From assembly GCF_026719705.1 (NCBI RefSeq), contig NZ_JAPPRR010000002.1, forward strand, positions 559,091-623,090: a DNA stretch of 64,000 bases, written 5' to 3'. Under the pieces are notes generated by a model. That model saw only the letters and a program-made list of their open reading frames with translations, searched no databases and was not told the origin of the DNA. Position numbers and translations under genes: made by a program. The stretch comes from Pseudokordiimonas caeni. GTDB lineage: Bacteria > Pseudomonadota > Alphaproteobacteria > Sphingomonadales > Kordiimonadaceae. Of the stretch, positions 58,997-64,000 are shown in pieces. Every line of letters begins with the position of its first letter. The stretch's first letter is position 1.

Positions 58997-60124
58997 ATGT
59001 TCAGGCATCTAGCTGCATCTTTCGCGGCTTTTCTGGTCTGTATCGGCGTAAATGCCGGGGGCGCGCATGCTCAGTCCATCCGTGTATCCGTTGATTCGTC
59101 GCTTGCCGACTATCTTCTGGACATGGTCTGTTCCGGCAAACCGGTGGATGCGGCTTATCTGAGGGCTTCGCCGGTATTGCAGGGCCAGATCAAACACCAT
59201 TCCGAAGTCCAGCCGCTGCGCAATATGGACGCTTTCCTCGCCGGACTGAAGGACGTCTCTGACTGCAAAGTGCCGGAGAAAGATCTCTTCCGTTTCGGGG
59301 CACTGGTGAAGGAGAAGGCCAAGTTTCAGGCAGCGGTTGATTTCTTCAAGGCGCGCGATGCCGAAATCGGCGCGTACGTGGTGGACAAGGTAAGTCCCTA
59401 TGTTCCAGCGGGTCTCGATTACACCGGCAATCTGGTGCTTTCAGTTGTCGGCAACCCGTGCGGCGGGTTTGCCTCAAGCGGCTATTTCTATCTCGCGCTC
59501 AACTGCCTGAAGGAAAATACCGAGGGTGAGTATGCGGCTGCCAAGGTGGTTTCCGCGCACGAGGTTTATCACGACATCCAATACAGGTTTTTCCATTCGG
59601 TACCGCTTGAAATGGGCGAGGTGAAAACGCGGGATCAGGCTTTCACCTACATTTTCAAAGGACTACTGCACGAGGGCACGGCGGAATATGTGGCGAACAG
59701 CCTTGATATGGCGGGCGAGGGGAAGCTGACCGATACGCTGAACCAGTTTTCGGCGGCGGGTTACTCGCAACTTTCGCTCAACACCCGCTTTTTCAGCGAC
59801 AGCGCAGATATCCTGATGGGCGGCGATGATATCGAGCGGCGGACAAAGGATGTGTTCTTCCTCGGGTTGACGGGTATCGGCCGGCAGGCGTTTTACTATG
59901 TGGGGGCAGGCATGGCGCGCCATATTGAAACGGCCTACGGCCGCCCCGCTCTTCTTTGCGTTATGAAACAGCCGCCTGAGCAGTTCGTTAGGGCTTATCA
60001 GCAGGCGGTGGCGAAGATGCCCGGAGAGGGGACCGAACCCATGGGCAGCACGATGATGGCTGCGGCAAACCGGCTAAGTGATACCCGGGATGCGAAGCTC
60101 AGATTTGAGGCCTGCTCGTCCTGA
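58997..60124 (+). CDS. Exported putative zinc peptidase (HExxH ... HEGxAEY)
   Basis: The 375-residue protein has a signal peptide ending at GGAHAQS. The mature part contains HEVYH at residues 188-192, a match to HExxH, and 33 residues later LLHEGTAEYVANSL, whose glutamate (E226 or E230) would be the third ligand of a gluzincin-type site. DUF5700-like bacterial peptidases show this layout, but assignment to a family is tentative. GGGAGGAAA precedes the ATG. It stands alone between gumN-like and rpmI genes and is not part of the ribosomal operon, whose promoter starts behind it. Confidence 0.65.
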   Translation: MFRHLAASFAAFLVCIGVNAGGAHAQSIRVSVDSSLADYLLDMVCSGKPVDAAYLRASPVLQGQIKHHSEVQPLRNMDAFLAGLKDVSDCKVPEKDLFRFGALVKEKAKFQAAVDFFKARDAEIGAYVVDKVSPYVPAGLDYTGNLVLSVVGNPCGGFASSGYFYLALNCLKENTEGEYAAAKVVSAHEVYHDIQYRFFHSVPLEMGEVKTRDQAFTYIFKGLLHEGTAEYVANSLDMAGEGKLTDTLNQFSAAGYSQLSLNTRFFSDSADILMGGDDIERRTKDVFFLGLTGIGRQAFYYVGAGMARHIETAYGRPALLCVMKQPPEQFVRAYQQAVAKMPGEGTEPMGSTMMAAANRLSDTRDAKLRFEACSS

Positions 60125-60157
60125 CGGGCGAGACGGGCCGAAAACGCCTGAATCTCC

Positions 60158-60186
60158 TTGCATTCGGCTTCCCCCGCGTCTATAAG
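60158..60186 (+). promoter_or_regulatory. Predicted promoter of rpmI-rplT
   Basis: TTGCAT (60158-60163) and TATAAG (60181-60186) are 17 bases apart. The following leader of about 85 bases can form small hairpins such as CGCTT/AAGCG, and infC, the usual first gene of this operon, is absent. Confidence 0.65.
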
Positions 60187-60275
60187 GCCGCTTCTCAAAG
60201 CGAGGCTTCCGGCTGATAAATGGGCTGCCGTGGGGCTTCTGAAGCGAAACCTGAACTGAAAAGTGAGGACAGCAA

Positions 60276-60479
60276 ATGCCCAAGATGAAAACGAAATCGA
60301 GCGTGAAAAAACGCTTCTCCACGACCGCCACTGGCAAGGTCCGCGCTACGCAAGCCGGCAAACAGCACGGCATGATCAAGCGCACCAACAAGCAGATCCG
60401 TAACCAGCGCGGCACCACCATCCTCGCGGAATGCGATGCGAACATCGTTCGCCAGTTCATTCCCTACGGTCTGAAATAA
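60276..60479 (+). CDS. rpmI: 50S ribosomal protein L35
   Basis: The 67-residue basic protein begins [20 protein letters not shown] and contains [20 protein letters not shown], the L35 signature. GTGAGGA precedes the ATG. It is followed by rplT after 20 bases. Confidence 0.97.
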   Translation: MPKMKTKSSVKKRFSTTATGKVRATQAGKQHGMIKRTNKQIRNQRGTTILAECDANIVRQFIPYGLK

Positions 60480-60499
60480 GAAGGTCAGGAGAAGTATAA

Positions 60500-60859
60500 A
60501 TGGCACGCGTTACTCGTGGTTTGACGTCCCACGCACGTCACAAAAAAGTTCTTGAAGCCGCCAAAGGTTACCGTGGTCGTCGCAAGAATACGATCAAGGT
60601 TGCCCGTCAGGCAGTGGAGAAAGCCGGTCAGTACGCTTACCGCGACCGCAAGGCTCGCAAGCGTAACTTCCGCGCTCTGTGGATCCAGCGTATCAACGCC
60701 GGTGCCCGCGCTCTCGGCCTCCCCTACGGCCAGTTCATGCACGGCCTGCAGCTCGCTGGTGTCGAGCTCGACCGCAAGGTTCTCTCGGACCTCGCGATCC
60801 ATGAGCCGACTGCGTTTGAAGCGCTGGTGAACCAGGCCAAGGCTGCCCTCACCAAGTAA
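60500..60859 (+). CDS. rplT: 50S ribosomal protein L20
   Basis: The 119-residue protein starts [20 protein letters not shown] and contains [40 protein letters not shown] and [20 protein letters not shown], all typical of L20. L20 is essential for early 50S assembly and represses its own operon in E. coli and Bacillus. AGGAG precedes the ATG. A terminator lies before pheS. Confidence 0.98.
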   Translation: MARVTRGLTSHARHKKVLEAAKGYRGRRKNTIKVARQAVEKAGQYAYRDRKARKRNFRALWIQRINAGARALGLPYGQFMHGLQLAGVELDRKVLSDLAIHEPTAFEALVNQAKAALTK

Positions 60860-60900
60860 GGCGCTGGCGCGCTCGCCGCGCTACGCAGACGAAATCAGAG

Positions 60901-60929
60901 GGGGCCGGGCGTCAAGTCTGGCCCCTTTT
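60901..60929 (+). terminator. Probable terminator after rplT
   Basis: GGGGCC and GGCCCC pair around a 13-base loop and are followed by TTTT, between rplT and pheS. Confidence 0.6.
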
Positions 60930-61013
60930 GCTTGTCCGGGCTTTATTCGCCCACGGTCAGCGGCTATAGATCGCCGACCACCGATTTTCACCCACCAATT
61001 TTGCGGGGACAGG

Positions 61014-62093
61014 ATGCAGAGCGAGATCGATCGGCTGAAAACCGAGCTCACCGCCGCCATCGAAGCGGCAGGGGACCTCGGCGCGCTCGAGGAAGTACGG
61101 GTCGCGGCCCTTGGCAAGAAGGGCAGCGTGTCTGGCCTCATGAAAAATCTGGGCGGCATGAGCCCCGAGGAACGTCAGGTCATGGGCCCGGCGCTCAATG
61201 GCCTGAAGGACCTCGTTGGCGACCTCATCGGTACCAAGAAGGATGCCCTTGAGGATGCAGCCATGGATGCCCGCCTCGCCGCCGAGCGCGTGGATGTGTC
61301 GCTGCCCGTGATGGGCCGCCCGCAAGGCACCATCCATCCGATCAGCCAGGTGATGGACGAGATTGCCGAGATTTTCGCGAACCTCGGTTTCGATGTTGCC
61401 GAAGGTCCCGATCTCGAGAGCGACTTCCACAATTTCACCGCGCTCAACATCCCGGAAACGCACCCCGCCCGGCAGATGCACGATACCTTCTATCTGAAGC
61501 CGGACGCGAACGGCGAGCGCAAGGTCCTGCGCACGCACACAAGTCCGGTGCAGATTCGCACGATGCTTTCGAAAGAACCGCCGATCCGCATCATCGCGCC
61601 CGGCCGCACCTACCGCTCTGATTCGGATGCGACCCACACGCCGATGTTCCATCAGGTTGAAGGCCTCGTGATCGACACCGATACGCACCTCGGGCACCTG
61701 AAAGGTACGCTTGAAGCCTTCCTGAAGGCCTTCTTCGAGGTAGACGCGGTGACCCTGCGCCTGCGCCCCAGCTACTTCCCTTTCACCGAACCTTCGATGG
61801 AAGTGGATGTGCAATGCTCGTTCGATGGCGGCACCGTGAAAATCGGTGACGGCAACGACTGGCTGGAAATCCTCGGCTCCGGCATGGTGCACCCGAAGGT
61901 CCTCGAGGCCTGCAACCTCGACCCCGCCAAATACCAGGGCTTCGCCTTCGGCTGCGGGATCGACCGGCTGGCCATGCTGAAATACGGCATGAATGACCTT
62001 CGCGCCTTCTTCGATGCCGATCTGCGCTGGCTCAAACATTATGGTTTCCGCACGCTCGCCATGCCGACGCTTGCAGGAGGGCTCTCCCAATGA
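61014..62093 (+). CDS. pheS: Phenylalanine-tRNA ligase alpha subunit
   Basis: The 359-residue class II synthetase subunit has an N-terminal coiled coil (about 1-90) and the catalytic motifs [25 protein letters not shown] with [12 protein letters not shown] (motif 2 area), [25 protein letters not shown] and motif 3 [17 protein letters not shown]. It charges tRNA-Phe as an alpha2beta2 tetramer with PheT. ATG 61014 follows GGGGACAGG. It overlaps pheT by four bases. Confidence 0.97.
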   Translation: MQSEIDRLKTELTAAIEAAGDLGALEEVRVAALGKKGSVSGLMKNLGGMSPEERQVMGPALNGLKDLVGDLIGTKKDALEDAAMDARLAAERVDVSLPVMGRPQGTIHPISQVMDEIAEIFANLGFDVAEGPDLESDFHNFTALNIPETHPARQMHDTFYLKPDANGERKVLRTHTSPVQIRTMLSKEPPIRIIAPGRTYRSDSDATHTPMFHQVEGLVIDTDTHLGHLKGTLEAFLKAFFEVDAVTLRLRPSYFPFTEPSMEVDVQCSFDGGTVKIGDGNDWLEILGSGMVHPKVLEACNLDPAKYQGFAFGCGIDRLAMLKYGMNDLRAFFDADLRWLKHYGFRTLAMPTLAGGLSQ

Positions 62094-64000
62094 AATTCAC
62101 CCTTTCCTGGTTGAAGGATCACCTTGAAACGTCGGCGAGCCTCGACGAGATCCTGAAAACCCTGAATGCCATCGGCCTTGAGGTCGAAGGCGTTGAAAAT
62201 CCGGCCGAAAAGCTTGGCGCCTTCAAGGTTGCCGAAGTGATCGAGGCTGTGCCGCATCCGGATGCTGACAAGCTCCGCGTTTGCACGGTCAACACCGGCA
62301 GCGAGACGATCACCGTTGTTTGCGGCGCGCCTAACGCCCGCCCCGGCATGAAGGCCGTGCTTGGCCGCCCCGGCGACTATGTGCCCGGCCTTGATGTCAC
62401 GCTTGCCCTCCGCAAGGTACGCGGCGTGGAATCGAACGGCATGATGTGCTCGGCTGCCGAGCTGGAGCTGGGTGAAGATTCGGACGGCATCATCGATCTG
62501 CCGGCCGACGCGCCGGTTGGTGCCGCCTATGTGGATTACGCGGGGCTCAATGATCCGGTTGTCGAGATTGCCATCACGCCGAACCGTCAGGACTGCCTTG
62601 GCATCCATGGTATTGCGCGCGATCTTGCCGCTGCCGGCCTCGGCACGCTGAAGCCCTACAAGGTGCCGGCGATCACTGGCGGCTTCGAAAGCCCAGTGAA
62701 AGTGGCTGTGAAGGGCGACGGTACGCCCTATTACATCGGCTATTATGTCAAGGGCGTGAAGAACGGCGCGAGCCCCGATTGGGTGCAGAAGCGCCTGAAG
62801 GCTATCGGCCTGCGCCCCATCTCGGCGCTTGTCGATATCACCAACTATATCTCCTACGATTTCGGCCGCCCGCTGCACGTTTATGACGCTGCCAAGGTGA
62901 CCGGCACCATCGTCACCCGCGCCGCTGAAAAGGGTGAAACCTTCACCGGCCTCAATGATGTCACCTACACGGCCCTCGGCGGTGAGGCGGTGATTGCGGA
63001 CGACAAGGGTGTGCTCGGCTTTGCAGGCATCATCGGCGGTGAGGCGAGCGGTGTGAGCGAGACGACCACCGATGTGATCCTTGAAATCGGCTATTTCGAG
63101 CCGATCCGGGCGGCGCTTACCGGCCGCGCGCACAATGTGTTCACCGATGCGCGCTACCGCGCCGAACGCGGCCTCGATGCGCACTTCATGGAAGACGGCG
63201 CCAAGATCGCCGTCCAGATGATCCTCGATTTCTGTGGCGGCGAGGCTTCGAAGCCGTTTGTCGACGGCAGCCTGCCCGTGTTCGACCGTACCGTGCCCTT
63301 CCGTTCGGGCCGTGTGGCCTCGCTCGGCGGGCTTGATGTGCCCGTGAAGGACAGCCTCGCGATCCTCGAAAAGCTCGGCTTCAAGGTGGAAGGCAACGAT
63401 CCCTTCACCGTGCGTGTGCCCTCGTGGCGGCGCGATGTGGAAGGCGAGGCCGACATCGTCGAGGAAGTGCTGCGCATTGCTGGCTATGACAATATCCCGT
63501 CCGTCCAGCTGCCGGTGACCGACCACAAGGCCGGCACCACGCTCTCCGACCGCCAGAAGCGCGCCCGCGCGGCCAAGCGCCGGCTGGCCGGTGAAGGCCT
63601 TTATGAAGCTGTCACCTGGAGCTTCATGAAGCGCGAACATGCGGTGCATTTCGGCGGTGGCGGCGATGACCTTATCGTCGACAATCCGATCAGTTCGGAA
63701 CTTGATTGCATGCGCCCTAGCGTTCTGCCGAACCTTCTGAAAGCCGCGCAAAGGAACCGCGACCGCGGGGTCGAGGCTGTGGCGCTGTTTGAAGTTGGTC
63801 CGGTTTACGAAAACGCTGAAGACGCTGGCCAGCTGCTGGTCGCCGGCGGCGTGCGCACCGGGCAAACTGGCGCGCGCCACTGGGCGGTGAAAGCCAAGGC
63901 CGTGGACGTGTTTGATGCCAAGGCCGATGCCATTGCGGCTTTGGAAGCCGTTGGTGCGCCGGTTGCCAACCTGCAGGTCTTCACCGAAAGCGCCCCCTGG
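62090..64000 (+). CDS. pheT: Phenylalanine-tRNA ligase beta subunit, 3' end cut by window edge
   Basis: The frame stays open for 637 residues to the window end, about four fifths of the usual 790-800. It starts [20 protein letters not shown], followed by the EMAP-like tRNA-binding domain ([20 protein letters not shown], then [11 protein letters not shown]), the B3/B4 editing region ([20 protein letters not shown]) and B5. The ATG overlaps the pheS stop in ATGA, with GGAGG at 62076, so the two subunits are made together. Confidence 0.97.
   Translation, partial: MKFTLSWLKDHLETSASLDEILKTLNAIGLEVEGVENPAEKLGAFKVAEVIEAVPHPDADKLRVCTVNTGSETITVVCGAPNARPGMKAVLGRPGDYVPGLDVTLALRKVRGVESNGMMCSAAELELGEDSDGIIDLPADAPVGAAYVDYAGLNDPVVEIAITPNRQDCLGIHGIARDLAAAGLGTLKPYKVPAITGGFESPVKVAVKGDGTPYYIGYYVKGVKNGASPDWVQKRLKAIGLRPISALVDITNYISYDFGRPLHVYDAAKVTGTIVTRAAEKGETFTGLNDVTYTALGGEAVIADDKGVLGFAGIIGGEASGVSETTTDVILEIGYFEPIRAALTGRAHNVFTDARYRAERGLDAHFMEDGAKIAVQMILDFCGGEASKPFVDGSLPVFDRTVPFRSGRVASLGGLDVPVKDSLAILEKLGFKVEGNDPFTVRVPSWRRDVEGEADIVEEVLRIAGYDNIPSVQLPVTDHKAGTTLSDRQKRARAAKRRLAGEGLYEAVTWSFMKREHAVHFGGGGDDLIVDNPISSELDCMRPSVLPNLLKAAQRNRDRGVEAVALFEVGPVYENAEDAGQLLVAGGVRTGQTGARHWAVKAKAVDVFDAKADAIAALEAVGAPVANLQVFTESAPW

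Noticed and set aside
60187-60275. L20-type autoregulatory leader before rpmI
   Set aside because: Only small hairpins are visible; the pseudoknot or tRNA-like fold could not be supported by eye.

Overview
The window looks like chromosome of a high-GC (roughly 60 %) Gram-negative alphaproteobacterium. Supporting signs are a GAAC-N7-GAAC LexA box of the alphaproteobacterial type in front of imuA-imuB-dnaE2, an FYDLN-acid zinc-ribbon protein, a DUF1674/SdhAF4-type protein, the cmk-rpsA-ihfB order, and a TonB receptor-SapC-cupin-tryptophan-halogenase cluster. The set of genes would suit a marine or aquatic lineage near Kordiimonadales or Sphingomonadales, but that is a weak inference. Most of the window is ordinary chromosome; the accessory parts lie mainly at 17.4-22.2 kb and 41.5-46.7 kb.

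Layout. 0-2.9 kb (minus): a TauE/SafE permease cut by the window edge, an exported amidohydrolase and methylglyoxal synthase. 3.1-9.6 kb (plus): a LacI-type operator, a large TonB-dependent receptor, SapC-like protein, cupin-8 oxygenase-like protein and flavin-dependent halogenase, the last three translationally coupled. 9.7-11.9 kb: an eight-heme cytochrome fused to HEAT and TPR repeats. 11.9-17.4 kb: the SOS mutasome imuA-imuB-dnaE2. 17.4-19.6 kb: an uncharacterised pair, an aspzincin-like metallopeptidase and an exported protein. 19.7-22.2 kb: a small element inserted in tRNA-Gly(GCC), bounded by a 51-bp direct repeat, carrying hipA, hipB and a HEPN protein behind four palindromic operators and containing no integrase. 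22.3-27 kb: protein quality control and housekeeping genes (YbaK-type deacylase, CnoX-like thioredoxin, Lon-N domain protein, Trm112-like protein, HtpX, CPBP protease, SdhAF4-like protein). 27-35.7 kb: a HerA-like ATPase with an unknown partner, SDR epimerase, DUF481 beta-barrel, small heat-shock protein, SPOR/TPR lipoprotein and a ParA-RHH pair. 35.8-40.8 kb: an apparent FAH-hydrolase remnant, aldehyde dehydrogenase, AhpD-Rrf2 operon and a soluble triple-PAS chemoreceptor. 40.8-50.3 kb: small regulator-enzyme modules (ArsR, TetR, MarR, GntR) and Fe-SOD. 50.4-64 kb: core genes (tRNA-Ala, aroA, cmk, rpsA, ihfB, pyrF, rpmI, rplT, pheS, pheT) with a few secreted proteins between them.

The strongest candidate for something little described is the tRNA-Gly element. 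It combines a HipA kinase, its HipB-type repressor in reversed order, and an RNxxxH HEPN protein in one apparent operon, with evenly spaced operators and inverted 11-bp repeats near both ends. Second-tier candidates are the aspzincin/exported-protein pair next to it and the HerA-like/565-residue protein pair.
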